A stretch of 64,000 nucleotides of DNA from positions 27,604,069 to 27,668,068 of the forward strand of contig OW203993.1 of assembly GCA_934047225.1 (NCBI GenBank). Reading direction: 5' to 3'. Shown in pieces: positions 50,880-62,592 of the stretch. Numbering within the stretch: the stretch's first letter is position 1; every line of letters begins with the position of its first letter. Both the position numbers and the translations under genes were made by a program. The DNA is from Ypsolopha sequella. Its lineage: Eukaryota; Arthropoda; Insecta; Lepidoptera; Ypsolophidae. The notes under the pieces were generated by a model that saw only the letters and a program-made list of their open reading frames with translations, was not told the origin of the DNA and made no database searches.

Positions 50880-51691
50880 ATAATCTACATCCAAACAAAT
50901 GCCATGTTAGCGTCTTCTGTAGGTCTGAAAGTATTTTTTCGGGATCCTTTGGTATGCGGTCTATTCATGCTACATTAGTAGGTGCCATATAAATTAGTGC
51001 AATTTACGATGTAATCAATCAAATCAGGTGTTATAAAATGATCTATTATATTGACAGGAGTAGTATTTCAATCAACGGCAAATGTTTGTCCTACATTAGC
51101 AGAATCAAACGAAAACTCAGGAATAGAAGCACTGCAAATTTCCCATTGCTCTGCGTTTGATGCAGCAGTTTGGGAAGGTGGTGGAACAGGTAGTGAAGCA
51201 GGTGGTGGAGCCGGTGAAGCAACATCAATAATAACATCATCCTTGTCAGATGACAAATGAGAGTCGTTTTCCTGTTCATGTGTGGTACGGTCACTTTCTA
51301 TTCGATTTTGATTTTGATTCAGACTTGACAATGGAGATAACGTGGTTGGAACTGGATGGATCTCGACATGAGTGGAACATACTTGTACATTTCGATCGCT
51401 ATCAGAATCGGTGGTTGATTCATTATCATTTGGCTGGTAATTTTCGTCGGACCCATACTCACCCTCGGCGTCACTGTATGGGTCATGCTCACTTTCACTG
51501 ACCGACAACTCACCAGATGCCCGGTTGGTTGACTCCTCAACAGATTTCTTCTCAGATGTGTCGTATTCCGAGTCAGATACCCCCGCACCCGCCTCATCAG
51601 ACAATGTGTCATCAAAAAGCTTGCTTATTCTTTCACGTTCTCGTTCAAACGCATCATTTGTCCGTTGAATACGTTTGTTCCTTCGAGACAT
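50880..51691 (-). pseudogene. piggyBac-like transposase, N-terminal part
   Basis: Minus strand: MSRRNKRIQRTND, then a long acidic Ser/Asp/Glu-rich region (SESEHDPYSDAEGEYGSDEN) and a Pro-rich stretch. It continues EQWEICSASIPEFSFDSAN, an in-frame TGA at about 51066, TPVNIIDHFITPDLIDYIVN, CTNLYGTY, TFRPTEDANMAFV. 'D.F..FFT..LI..IV..TNLY' and 'P....DM..F.G' are the entry blocks of piggyBac transposases (TTAA-targeting DDD enzymes). The catalytic core is absent. Confidence 0.65.
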
Positions 51692-51813
51692 CTAAAACGA
51701 TGAAATTTTGTTAAGTTTCTTATATGATTAGTAATAACTAATTATAAATCACTAAATGTAACAATTTTTAATGGCAAATATATAATAAATTACACTTACA
51801 GTGATCGCAAATA

Positions 51814-54107
51814 CAATGGCGGATTAAGACTTTTTGAGGCCCGGGCCGATCTTTAATTTTGGGCCCCTTTCACCCTCCAGATTTGAATATATACTGAATT
51901 AAACACAATGCAAATGGAAAATCAAATTTTAATCAATATTTTTACCACGTTACAAACAGATTTACTAGTGAAGAAAGACAAGCAATGACACTTGACAAGT
52001 AATTAAAATTATATTAATTTCAAATTATGTTTTCTGGCTTTTATTACACTAAAATTATTAATTACGTCATCAAAATCCAAAACCGACGCTGTTTTTCTTT
52101 CAATGGACAAAATAGCCAGACTGGCAAGTCGTTCTTCAGTCATGGTAGATCTAAGATAATTTTTGATTAGCTTAAGTTTTGATAAACTTCTTTCGCATGA
52201 CGCCACTGATACACTTATTGTTAGGAAATACTGAAGGATTAGATATATGTTGGGTATGGATTCGGTAAAGTCCCAGGTAATAATAAATTCGAACATTTTT
52301 TTAGCAGACCATGAAGCAGCTTCCTCTGTTGCAGTATTAGTTGCGCTTACATGTCTTCGCAATCTGTAGACTTCTTTGTATACTTCTTCCTTATCAAAGT
52401 CACCGTAGACTTGGTTGAGCTTTTCTATGGCATGTTCAAGTTCATTTTCAGATGCTTTTATCAGGACTTTTGGTTGTACGATATGGAAGGTGCTAGATAT
52501 GTTTTCCATAGCAGTTGATCTTGCAGTCAATTCTTGAATAAATCGATCCAAGCACTGGAACATACACCTGCGAACTTCCTCCTGTAAAGTTAAGCCGGCA
52601 TCAGCGGATATTTCTCTGTGTAGATTATTTTTTACTTTTCGTCTGCCACGTCTCTCAATATCTATGCTCATGTTTCTACATTTTTGCGTTCCAAATTCTA
52701 TAGCCCTATTGACCAGTGTATTTCTTTCCTTGACAAGAAACAATTGCAGTGCCTTCATTTTTGTCAAACCCATGTGAAGTGTTATTTTAGGTGTTTGTAA
52801 GTATTTCTGGGTGAGATTAACTTCTTCCAAAATCATGTTCCAGAACTCCAAGTAGCATAAGAATGTGAAGTCACATATTGCAGGAAGTAGTACGCTTGCT
52901 GCAGACCTATTATCCAAATTCTCTTTTGAGGAATCACACATTTCTTCCAACGTAAAAACCAGTTGTTCTACATTTTGTCTGGCAGCTTTAACGGAATCGT
53001 GATGAGCACTCCAGCGTGTATCAGACAACCTTTTTAAAGTTTTCCCAACCTTTTGTATTAGTATTTCCCATCTATGGGTGGATACGGAAAAGAATGAATA
53101 TAATTTTTCCAAAGTGCCGAAACAGGTTACACTTGAAGGAACGCATGCGAAGGAATGTACACCACAAAGATTTAATGAGTGATTTACAGAAGGGTTAAAT
53201 AATGCTTTAGGATTAATATCTGTGATTTTCTTTTGAACTCCGTGTATACCAGACATTGAGGCAGTATTATCGTAGCCCTGAGCTCTACAAAGTTGAATGT
53301 CTAAACCATCTTGCTATTTTAGGATATCATTAGACATATCACTTGCCGTCTTTCCTGATATAGAAAAGAAACCTAAGAAGGACTCCCGAACTCCCACAGC
53401 TCCTTCTTCGATATAAACATATCTTATTATCTCACTCATTTGGTCGTCACGGCATGGCTCTCGTCTGGGATACTGTCAAACAGGATTCCAAAATATTTAG
53501 ATTTTTTTATATCATCAATAGTTTTCTGTTTTATATGATGACTTAAAGCCTACTATCCCCTAGTTAAGATGCATCTATACTTGTTATCACCTTTTCTTCA
53601 CTCTGTACATCTACTTCTGGTATTTTGTCCTTTTCTTTATGTCTTTCTGTTAGTAGTCCGGTTTCCTGTTCTTCTTGATCTTAAAGAATAAATAATTAAT
53701 AGTTAAATGAGATTATTTTTTTCAATATAAAAATAATTCGTATTTTGTTAGTGTTGTATTTATGAGCGTTTACTGATAATTCTTCAATGTAAAAGATAAT
53801 TAAACGTATTTGTATCATGTTTCTATGTGTATGTATACAGCAGTGTGAGTCTCGCTTAAATGCACATATGAATTTTGGTAAAACTAGACCCAATTTTATC
53901 GGAAAAAAAAATAACGACGACGAGAAACTTATGTATTTATTATTATGAACCTGTGCATTAAGCGAGCGGGGCCCACATACTCAACTTAATCTGCAACAGC
54001 CGTGTCGCAAAAACAATATTTTTTTCTATTCATGCCTACCCGCGGGGCCCCCCCTACGTGTGGGCCCGGGGCGGACCGCCCCCCCCCCTTAATCCGCCAT
54101 TATTTGC
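51814..54107 (-). mobile_element. hAT element (Tip100/ZMYM-like) with TIRs
   Basis: ATGGCGGATTAAG at 51816-51828 is inverted at 54088-54100, followed inward on both sides by CCCGGGCC-type GC text. GCAAATA lies outside both arms in inverted orientation, so the 8-bp TSD cannot be separated cleanly from the TIR. The element encodes the transposase at 52009-53690 (minus). Confidence 0.75.
52009..53690 (-). pseudogene. hAT transposase (DUF4371 and dimerisation regions)
   Basis: Upstream pieces (53690-53260) in broken frames: DQMSEIIRYVYIEEGAVGV, ESFLGFFSISGKTASDMSND, LDIQLCRAQGYDN. The long frame 53256-52009 then reads MSGIHGVQKKITDINPKALF, LNLCGVHSFACV, KRLSDTRWSAHHDSVKAARQ, EFWNMILEEVNLTQKYLQTP. 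The C-terminal hAT dimerisation block is VASCERSLSKLKLIKNYLRS, TMTEERLASLAILSIE. RW and SCERSFS..KL are diagnostic. Stop codons near 53310 and 53560 and frame shifts inactivate it. The BED finger region is not recognisable. Confidence 0.8.
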
Positions 54108-54109
54108 GG

Positions 54110-54800
54110 CAAATATATCGTTGAAAAGCGCGCGAAAATCACATTAGCATGGATGGAGTGCTCAGCGGCGCACTCGCTGGTTGACTGAAAAGAACTCCGT
54201 ATACACGCGATGGCTTTAGCCGCTGTGTGCGTGCGGGGTAGCAGAGGGGGGAAATGTTTGTTTCTGTGAAAATAACCATTTCATTGGACACTTCGATAAT
54301 TCGGAACTCTTGTAGATTGACACTAGGAGTTTGACTACCTTATTGTAGTATGGATGGGCAAATGCTCTAGACGCTGTATCAAAAAGAATCGAAAAACCAA
54401 GGAAGGCTATAGCCGTCGCGTCATGTTGCATGCATAAAAAGCAAATGCTATAACAGTTCTGTCCGTCAACGTGTTAAATGTCGATAGGCCCTTTCGGAAA
54501 GATTCGAGGCCGCCGGTTCGAAGGCTTTAGCTAGGTCTTCACTAGGAATTGCGAACCTCAACTTCGCTTCCGTTGCTGCTGAAATTTCATCTCCAAAAAG
54601 CGGCTTTGCCGAATGTCAGTCTTCAGGAAAGTTTTCGTTCATTGATCTTATTACACCTAGCCATGCTGCTTCGCCCAGCGTAATGATTTCTGCAAGAGAA
54701 TAAAACTCTCATAAGCAAGCAAGCCATAAGTAAACACTATTTGAATTGCATAAATAAGCATCAGAAAGCAAACATCATCAATCATGAATGAAACAATCAG
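54110..54800. other. No gene recognised
   Basis: Flank of the hAT element; no coding signal. Confidence 0.35.
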
Positions 54801-54819
54801 GCGTCAAAACCCTTGTTCA

Positions 54820-55030
54820 TAAGTCGTCGCCCTAACAAGACGACACCGCCGCGTCGCCTCAACCGAGTGAAGAGACGCGACAACACCCCATCAAGGCGAC
54901 GCGATGTCGCCCTATCAAGACGATACGCGTGTCGCCTCAATTTTGCGAAACAACGTCGCCCCAAATAATCCATATGGCGTCGTCTGGGTCGGACGATGCG
55001 ACGTCGTCCTGATTGGTAAAACGTCGTCTT
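54820..55030. repeat. CGTCG/GTCGCC-rich degenerate repeats
   Basis: Many GTCGCC, CGACG and GACGAC units in a 200-base patch. The three-base bias opens Arg-rich frames on the minus strand (54797-55045) that are probably not genes. May be the interior of an unknown element. Confidence 0.45.
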
Positions 55031-55059
55031 CTCAAATTTAGCCAACCATTGCTATACCA

Positions 55060-55809
55060 AATGACACTGTAAGATTCAGTATCTCGTCGCCGGGCCAATA
55101 CTTTAGTATTTAGATACTTACAGTTTGAACTTTGAAGATCTTCAAATGACACGTGTTGTTCACTTGAGAGTTAAAAGCGTACTGAAGAGCCGCTGCCGCC
55201 GCGCTGCCTGCGTTCTGCCTTAAGGCGATATGCGAAAAAAATACGGATGTTCCTTTTGAAATACACGGAAAATTTTAATAAATTTCTGGTATATGCATTT
55301 TGACTATATAATCTAAGGTTTTGAAATTGGAAAATATGTTTGGATAAATTTTCCTCGATAGAAATAATTGTTGAAATGAGGTCTTCAAACACACTTTTTC
55401 TCCCCGTTTGACGAATAGGAACCATATACAGAACTCAAACATATTTTATTAGGTGTGTTTCGACAATATCTAGAGATTTTATAATTGAAATTTTGCTAGC
55501 TATTTTAGTTTTTTTAATAAAAATATAAAACCAACTTTTTTCCCTTTTGCCCTGAATCCGCCCCTCTCGCACTACGCGATTTTTCGCTTGGAGTAACAGT
55601 GACAAAAATAAAATTCGCATAGCCTCTTAAGATAGCATTCGGCAAGACGCTGCCGCGGCCCGGCCGCCGCGACCGACCGCCGCCGCCGAACGTGACTGCT
55701 GGGCAGCGCCGCCGTAAGCATTTGGATAGGCGCGACCGGGTGGCGACTGCCGGCTGCCACGTGCAGTAGTCACACAGAAGTCAGTGCTTGTGCGATTCGG
55801 TTGCGTATT
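55060..55809. other. No gene recognised; GC-rich block before Harbinger 3
   Basis: Contains 'gccgctgccgccgcgctgcc' (55185-55204) and a related GC-rich block (55645-55700). The latter may be the subterminal region of the Harbinger fragment that follows. Confidence 0.35.
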
Positions 55810-55960
55810 ATTAAAAAGAACGATGTCTAACAATTTAAATATACGAAAGCGCAAACTTGTGGAGCAACTGCTTCAGGACGAAGAAGCAGATGACGAAATA
55901 ATGATGATTTTACTTTCATCAATGAGGAGTAGAATTGATTCATTGTATAAGTCCATTAAA
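55810..55960 (+). pseudogene. N-terminus of a third Harbinger transposase
   Basis: Reads MSNNLNIRKRKLVEQLLQDE, EADDEIMMILLSSMRSR, the 'KRKL...LL.DEE.DDEI' start found in PIF/Harbinger transposases. It runs directly into minus-strand hAT sequence at about 55950, so it is truncated by that insertion. Confidence 0.5.
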
Positions 55961-57297
55961 GTCAAAAATCTTGTTTTTAATTGTAGGTCCTTGCGAATAA
56001 TATGTGGTAACAATTGCAAGCGTTGATTTGGTGGTGACATCAGTGGTCTCATCTATAACCAAGGAAAAGATCGGAGCACGAGTTTTAATATTTTCACACG
56101 ATTTTAAATCAGCAAGCATCTCTGCTTCTAGTTCAGGCTTTAAAACATTATACGTTACCGCTGCTGCTTTCGTCCTCTTGCAGGAGAATAATTTTGCAAT
56201 TTCGGAGTCGTGAAAGGATTTTGAGATAGTTTCGCTCAAATGGTCCATTAATCGGAATGGTAAATTGTGTTCCACGAGCAAAGCACAAAAATTTAGTTCT
56301 GTTTTTTTCATTTCTTCTTCTACAGTAGATGTCTTTAGGAATTGTTGCACCTGTAACAGTGAAAAAGTATCGTGAAATCAAAAATATAAATATTATAAAA
56401 TATTGATCGAACTCCACATTTATCAAATTTCATACGATACCTATGAAATTAATGTATAAAAAGTTCAAATAAAAAAAATATATATATTGGACTACATCTA
56501 GGGTTACCATCGGGCCGGATAAAGACGTTCTAGACCGGTTTTTTAGATTTAAGACCGGACTCTGGCCGGATTTTGATATAGCCCGGATTTTTGTCCGGTT
56601 GTGTCAATGAAAGCAATATTACTAACGCAATACATAGTATAACTTCAAGAATATGGCATGTGACGAATTTCACAGTCAAATTTCTTCAAAAACAAACGTT
56701 TTTGAAGCTGTTGCCAGTGGACAAAAGTAACAAGTGCAAAAATGAAATTTCAATTAATAAAGTTTGATTTATAATCTACTTATTTTATTTTCAGCAAAAG
56801 ACCGGACAATTTTACAGAAATCCGGATTTTTTATTGCTTGCGACCGGCTTTTCAATTTCAAGCTCTGGTAACCCTAACTACATCTTATACTGCCGCCGCA
56901 GGTGATACAAAGTTTTACAAATTGTATGGAAGAAAAACGTTTTTTTTTTTTTTGTTTATTTTTTGTTAAAGCTTTATGTAACCAATTCACTAAAAATAAG
57001 TCTTAGAAATTACTTTGGTATTTCAAGGTCATAAGTACGAAAGAAAAATGTTATTTTCCACGGGTTGGGTTGTATTGTAGTACTTACTGATGATTGGCCC
57101 CTGTATCCGATCATGTGTTTCGTATGTTTATTAGATGTTGAGTGTTCTTTTAACGAAGACATTCTTGTGCCCAATTTACAGTTGCAAGCTCTGCAAAATG
57201 CAGCGTCTGGATCATCTTTAGCTCTTGAAATCCACGACGAAAACAAGGGATCTTGTTCCCACTCGGGACGGTACGAACGTTCGTATTTTCTTTTCAT
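55940..57297 (-). pseudogene. hAT-type transposase, N-terminal half (copy A)
   Basis: Exon 57297-about 57040: MKRKYERSYRPEWEQDP, LFSSWISRAKDD, zinc-finger-like CRACNCKLGTRMSSLKEH followed by SNKHTKH. Second exon 56343-55940 after a 'ctgttacag' acceptor: VQQFLKTSTVEEEMKKTEL, FCALLVEHNLPFRLMDHLSE, KAAAVTYNVLKPELEAEML, IFSLVIDETTDVTTKSTLAI. DE-T-DV is the first catalytic Asp region of this hAT group. An unrelated hAT MITE lies in the intron. The C-terminal half is missing here. Confidence 0.75.
56499..56876. mobile_element. Non-autonomous hAT MITE with perfect 8-bp TSD
   Basis: Ends TAGGGTTACCA and, inverted, TGGTAACCCTA. ACTACATC is duplicated exactly at 56491-56498 and 56877-56884. 378 bp, no ORF. 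The interior is unusual for repeated CCGG-containing words ('gaccggac', 'tccggattttt'). Confidence 0.88.
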
Positions 57298-57818
57298 TAT
57301 TTTATGTTGTTATTATGTTATGATGCACTGCACTCAACCGCAGTCGTCAATGACAAAAGCGAGAAGAAATTAAAACTAAGAGCACACAACATCGCAACAA
57401 CTTCGAAATGAATAATTAAATATGGACCTTAAAAGTGAGGCTTTACTGTTTATAATTATAAGGCGAATAAACGTCAACAACAGATAATAAACGGTCATAA
57501 GCAACAACTTTCTATTGGACGAATAACGGCTTAGGCAGTCCACGTGGACCTTGTTTCTTTTTCTTTCCATATTATAAATATGGGCAATAAACAGGGATAG
57601 TGTGCCAGCTTAGCCGTCATCGGAGGAATATTTCTAGGTAGATATAATTTGAGGGTAGAAGAAAAATATAATTTAGTTACCAATATACAATTTTTAATAA
57701 AAAGGTCTACAAAAATAGAATAGGCCGGAGAACCGGGTCGTGAGTATGGTAAAATACAGTTGCCTAATAGAATTATGCCAGTTCTATGAAATACCACTCT
57801 CCTGGTAGTCTGTCTTCG
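57298..57818. other. No gene recognised
   Basis: Spacer up to the minisatellite. Confidence 0.35.
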
Positions 57819-58012
57819 GAAGTGAGAAGTCTGGATTCCACAGGCTGTCTTTGGAAGTGAGAAGTCTGGATTCCACAGGCTGAGGTCGCAAGTGAGAAGT
57901 CTGGAGTCCACAGGCTGAGGTCGGAAGTGAGAAGTCTGGAGTCCACAGGCTGAGGTCGGAAGTGAGAAGTCTGGAGTCCACAGGCTGAGGTCGGAAGTGA
58001 GAAGTCTGGAGG
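57819..58012. repeat. 35-bp minisatellite, about 5.5 units
   Basis: Units begin at 57819, 57854, 57889, 57924, 57959 and 57994, each GAAGTGAGAAGTCTGGA then GTCCACAGGCTGAGGTCG with few changes. The period is not a multiple of three, yet all minus frames are open, giving repetitive artefact ORFs. Confidence 0.92.
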
Positions 58013-59370
58013 CAGCTCTCCAGAGTCACGGAGTCCGTAGCGTTCCGGTAGGAAAAAGGAACCCTGGAATCGTAGCGAGAACATGGGCAAGTTACAAAGT
58101 GTCCAGTTTTACACTTTGACTGCAGCATGCATGTTTCACTGTATGTCGATGTGAGGCGTATGGAAAATATTAAATAGCGATCCATGATGATGCAGTCTAG
58201 GCAATTTAGGTTAAGAAAGTAGATATAAAAGTATACTAGGAGAATATAGGTTCTAATTTTACAAAGGTAGGAATTCAGTAGAAATGTACACTTTTTCTCG
58301 TTAAATATTACATAACTAGATTAACTTCTATAAGAATGATTGTTATAAATCACATTTCCTTGTTTAACAAGGCATTTGACAAAAATTTGTACATACTTGA
58401 CCTTCCGGTCAGTCAAAGGACATCTCAATGACACATCGAGAATAACAGATTTTTAGCATCCAAAAGCTTTGATATAATGCAGTAATTACAAGTGCTAAAA
58501 CATGATGAGATAGCTTTTGATGTAATTATAATGAATTAGCTTAGATTTTGCATAAATACTAAATCTAACTATAATCTAAGATTTATATATCAAAATAAAT
58601 ACAACACTCACCCAATTCGGGGTAATAATCACACACAGCACTTTATATATTAGTTTTAGTGTAAAAATGTCCACGTAGGATATTTCAAATAACAATCTAC
58701 AATTTTGATATTTGACATCAGGCAAGCGTCGTAGTTAGTCGCTCAACAATCAGCCAGGAGTGATCGCCGCTCCGGTAAGCTGCCGGCGATCTCCCCGTCA
58801 AAACCGGTTACCTCGGTTCTATCGCCGTCGAGTCGTATCTACTAATAAAGTGAGATCTGTTTCTCGCGCGGTATATCTCGTAGCTCAATATTTATAATAT
58901 TTATTAATATAGGTAATTGATTTTAACGTCAGCGTTACAATAGCACTAGTCCATTATGTCTGAGTAAGACCGCTCCTAATGCAAATGAGCGGAGACTGCC
59001 TAGGACCAGGAGTTGCCAGGTCGCTAAAATTATTTCCCACAAAATTAAATGTGAGTAATTTGTTTTGAATAGCAATTTTCTATTTGTTCTCCATAAACAA
59101 TAAAGATTGTTCCTAAATCTGCCAACTTGTGCTACTGAATATTCCTAAATCGGCCAAATCCTGCCAATTTTTCAATTCGTCACCATCATATGCCCAAGTG
59201 AAAATTCTATAGCCAAATCGGACAAAATTGCAGAAATCTGCCACAAATGGTCACACTGACGGAAGCGGCTCGGCGGCGTGGCCGAGGTCGCGCGCAGGCC
59301 ACGCCCCCCGGCCGCGCTGCTCAGCCGCCTGCGTCGGGCGGTGTGTCATACAAATCCCTATAAAGCAGTG
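58013..59370. other. No gene recognised
   Basis: AT-rich apart from GC-rich pieces at 58755-58840 and 59265-59340. No coding signal. Confidence 0.4.
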
Positions 59371-59379
59371 CGGCGACCA

Positions 59380-60541
59380 GTGTTGCCGGACCAAAATTTC
59401 AAAATCCAGGAAATATTTAAAAAAAAAACAGGAGATTGATCGGGAAAATCAGGAGATCAATAAAAACCTACGTTTACTCGTTTAATCTTAATTGTACATC
59501 TTACTGTTTAATTTGGACGTAATTTTTTCGCTGACATTAAAATCAAAACAGTTGCTGTTCTTGATAATATTTTTTGTTCTCAACATGCCGGCTATAACTT
59601 TGGTGGATAATTTATTCCTCAGTTTAGTTTTCGTAAGATTATTTTGAGAAAACAACCTTTCCACTGTGGCGCTCAAGTGTGGTAAACACATCAGATTTAG
59701 AACGAATTCACTCAAGTTTGGGAACATCTTGCCATCGCCGTTTTCCATGTTGGAAACGATTTTCCAGAAGTTCTTCGCTATAATCTCTGTGTTTCTTAAA
59801 AGGCGCCATTCAGTATCCACTAATTGAACTTTTTCTTGAGGCACAAGATTAGGAAAGAGAGCTATTATGTCAGCAATTGTTTTCACTTTGCGATCAATTA
59901 CTACGCCAGGATCTATAAACTCCATCTTTTTCAATAGCGCCATCTCTCCTTCAAATGGAAAACGTTGTAGTAACTTCTATATAAAACTCCAGGCAACGCA
60001 ACTTAAAATGCTTGACACTTTCAGGGTCAATTGTCATTGTGGCTAAAGATGCCCCAACTTTCGCACCCAAATACCATTGTTCGATGGGCATATATTTCCG
60101 CGGATTCTTGTAATCAATATTTTTGTAATCATCTTGTGGAATGAATTCATCTTTAATGTAACATTCAAGAATGGTTTTAATTACGCATACAACTTTGTTA
60201 TATATGCAGTGAATATTGGTGCTCTCTGACTGCATACATCTATTCAATATATTAAATATCTCTAACATGTATTCCATGAACTGTAAATAGAGCTTATTGA
60301 TTGGATCCTCCAACATGACAGATATGTTTTCTGCAGCTTTAATTCGATCCGAAAATACAGCATCACTAAAGTATAATTTTAATGCATCATACTGCTCCAA
60401 CATTCTTGATACAACAGCCTCCAACGATAGCCACCTTGTTTGTGACGGTTGCAGTAGGTGGTGTAAGGGCTCCAGTACACGCATAGGTGTATATTCAGTG
60501 AGCGTTGCAATTGCGACAGAGTTAGAAAATAACAAGTCCAA
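59380..60541 (-). pseudogene. hAT-type transposase, C-terminal half (copy B)
   Basis: 60541-59951: TPMRVLEPLHHLLQPSQTRW, LSLEAVVSRMLEQYDALKLY, YMPIEQWYLGAKVGASL, ending VKHFKLRCLEFYIEV. After a frame shift near 59955, 59943-59488: LLKKMEFIDPGVVIDRKVKT, LVDTEWRLLRNTEI and the dimerisation block LMCLPHLSATVERLFSQNNL, TKTKLRNKLSTKVIAGML. 'TRWLS' and 'HLSATVERLFS..NL.KTK.RN.L' mark the same hAT group as copy A. 'cagtgttgccgg' at 59379 looks like this element's 3' terminal sequence. Confidence 0.75.
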
Positions 60542-60599
60542 TTGTAAACAGATTACATATTACCTATAACACATAGTCTTCATACTAAAATCAATTAGA

Positions 60600-60990
60600 A
60601 TGTGTTACCACACGACCGTCTAAGAGAAACAGAGATGGTGGCTCTGATAAGAACCGCATCGTCATGGAGAAACAGAAGTTGGCTCTGAAAAGAGCCGTTC
60701 CACGCAGCTGGAGTTTGGAGGAGCACACGACGACATTCCACGGCGAGAGCGGCGCGCGGACGGAGCGAGGTGTTCATCCATCGGCGGTCGACGCAGCTAA
60801 GAGGACGCGCGGGCGCGAGAGCTCGTTTATATAACAACTCGAACCGGCATTCGGCTCACCTCGGGTGCAGATTGGTTTTCGGTCATTTAGACATCTTTTA
60901 TCTCTCTTCATCTATCGTCATCCTTTTCATAATATTTTGTATATAAGCTAGTACTTTTAATAAAAACACCATTCCATTCTCAACACTGAG
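60600..60990. other. GC-rich promoter-like block
   Basis: On the minus strand 'gttgttatataaacgagctc' (about 60823-60842) is a TATA-box-like core, followed by GC-rich DNA to 60600. It lies downstream of the DIRS-like recombinase on the same strand, so it could be terminal repeat sequence of that element; the borders TGTTGAG (60990) and ...AACACA (60600) are only a suggestion. Confidence 0.3.
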
Positions 60991-61000
60991 TTTAACTATC

Positions 61001-61810
61001 CTAATCCTGAACACAGTTTTGTACATAATTGGATGTCCCAGTAACAGTTTTTAGTTCCTTAAAATAGTGATTGAAAAAAGTGTTTCTGGACCTCCAGTTC
61101 CAGTGAACGTTCCCTGGAATACGTCGGTATTTCGATACTTCTATAGGCTTTTTAACCCAGTAGACTAAATTTAGTAAAACTTTTCCTAGCAGCCAGCCCG
61201 ACTGTCTAAAGGAATGGGAATCAGTTTTGGATGAAACTGATTCCCACTTCGGCCAGAATATTAATTTATCACCTTTATCCTCAAAAGATCCACATTCTAT
61301 ACTTAAGAGCGTTATATCATGGACCCTTCTGCCGGTGGATAATAAGAGAAGGATACTTGTGTGTCGGGACACGGCAAAGAAGCTACTCTCGTTGACTTCA
61401 TATGTTTTTAAGAAATCCAATAAATCTTCAATTTTCCAGGACAAAAGTTTCTTCAACGGTGGATTATCCAAAAATATACCTTTCACAACTTGTTTCACCA
61501 GTGGGTGAGAACTCAGTTCCTGTGCTAGAAGATGGTTCGCAAAATTTGCAACGACAAACTTGTGTAGTGCTATTGTCCTGGGTGCTAGTTTTACTTCTTT
61601 GTAAAGGAAGCACAAGTACTTGGCTAGATCCTGTGCATTACACACCTGTGGGTTGTCTATTGGGATCCTATTCATTGAGGCCCATTGACTCCATCTTGAC
61701 CAGATAGGTTTGTAGGTCTTCAAAGTGAAATATCTAATACCACTTATCTTTCAACTAGTCCATAGTTTATGTTCTGTATAAAGGACATCCAGTGGAAGGA
61801 GATTTTCATA
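61001..61810 (-). pseudogene. Tyrosine recombinase, DIRS-like
   Basis: Minus strand: LKTYKPIWSRWSQWASMN, NAQDLAKYLCFLYKEVKLAP, RTIALHKFVVANFANHLL, LSWKIEDLLDFLKTYEVNES, and the catalytic Arg region SRHTSILLLLSTGRRVHDIT, then LIFWPKWESVSSKTDS. The second Arg, His and Tyr boxes are absent: the frame ends in FNHYFKELKTVTG...CVQD at 61001. DIRS elements integrate with such enzymes instead of a DDE integrase. A stop around 61745 precedes the long frame. Confidence 0.65.
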
Positions 61811-62592
61811 TTCTGCCATCGTTATTTATGAGGTCTTAATCGCCTTCAAGCAAACATAATAAACGAATTAGGAACGGCATTTAACTGTAACGAACAAAAT
61901 GATATTTTCTTTAGATCTTGAAGACCAAAACAAGAACAAGTAAGACAAATGTTATTCCAACTAATTTACTCACCAGCCTTTCCCTTATTTTCTTATACTA
62001 AACAAACAAATTATTCAGATGTTCAAACTGCGATTCTGTTTACGAATTTCCTGTAAACATTCTGCTTGTTTACCGATATTATTTCCTCCCTTCAAAAGAT
62101 GTTCTTTTTCAATGCAGTTGCTCGTAAAGTTTTCTTTTTTGTGTAACAAAATTATGCGGAAACGTGAAATAAAACAGTACTGAAATCCTTTATTTCACGC
62201 GTGAAATAAAGTAATTTTTTTAAGTTTTTGACTGTGTGGTGCATGGTGCAAGTCATAAAATTTAAAAAATTACAAATATGCAAGGAGGTTTTGCTGTCCA
62301 AAAAAAAAACAATTATTTATAAGTATGCGCGCTCTAGCAATAATTGAATGATGATAAACACCATAACACATAAGATTCTTGATTATCTCAATTAAAAATA
62401 CGTGTTTTGTTTCCGCAAACAAAAATATTTTTCACATTATTGGCTGTATGTATACTGTACCTTTGCCTCAAGAAAGAAAAAACTGTATGAAACGCGCGCT
62501 CTGCAAAGAAAGCACGCCATTTTGTTGTAAATAGGCTTTGGTGAAATAAAATTATTTTAATTTTGTGGTTATACCTCTAGTAATCTCGTAAA
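61811..62592. other. No gene recognised; 24-bp perfect palindrome
   Basis: 62188-62211 is a perfect palindrome centred on ACGCGT with the half-site CTTTATTTCACG. GTGAAATAAA also occurs once more at 62164-62173. The remainder is AT-rich flank of the Crypton-like gene. Confidence 0.5.

Noticed and set aside
54797..55152. Arg-rich ORFs
   Set aside because: Result of CGTCG/GTCGCC repeats; no domain or splice support.
57819..58012. Possible CRISPR-like array
   Set aside because: Units are head-to-tail without unique spacers, in a eukaryotic context; it is a minisatellite.
57773..58185. Repetitive minus-strand ORFs in three frames
   Set aside because: Produced by the 35-bp minisatellite lacking stops; no domain.
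60595..60990. LTR of the DIRS-like element
   Set aside because: Only suggestive TG/CA ends and a TATA-like core; no second copy in the window.
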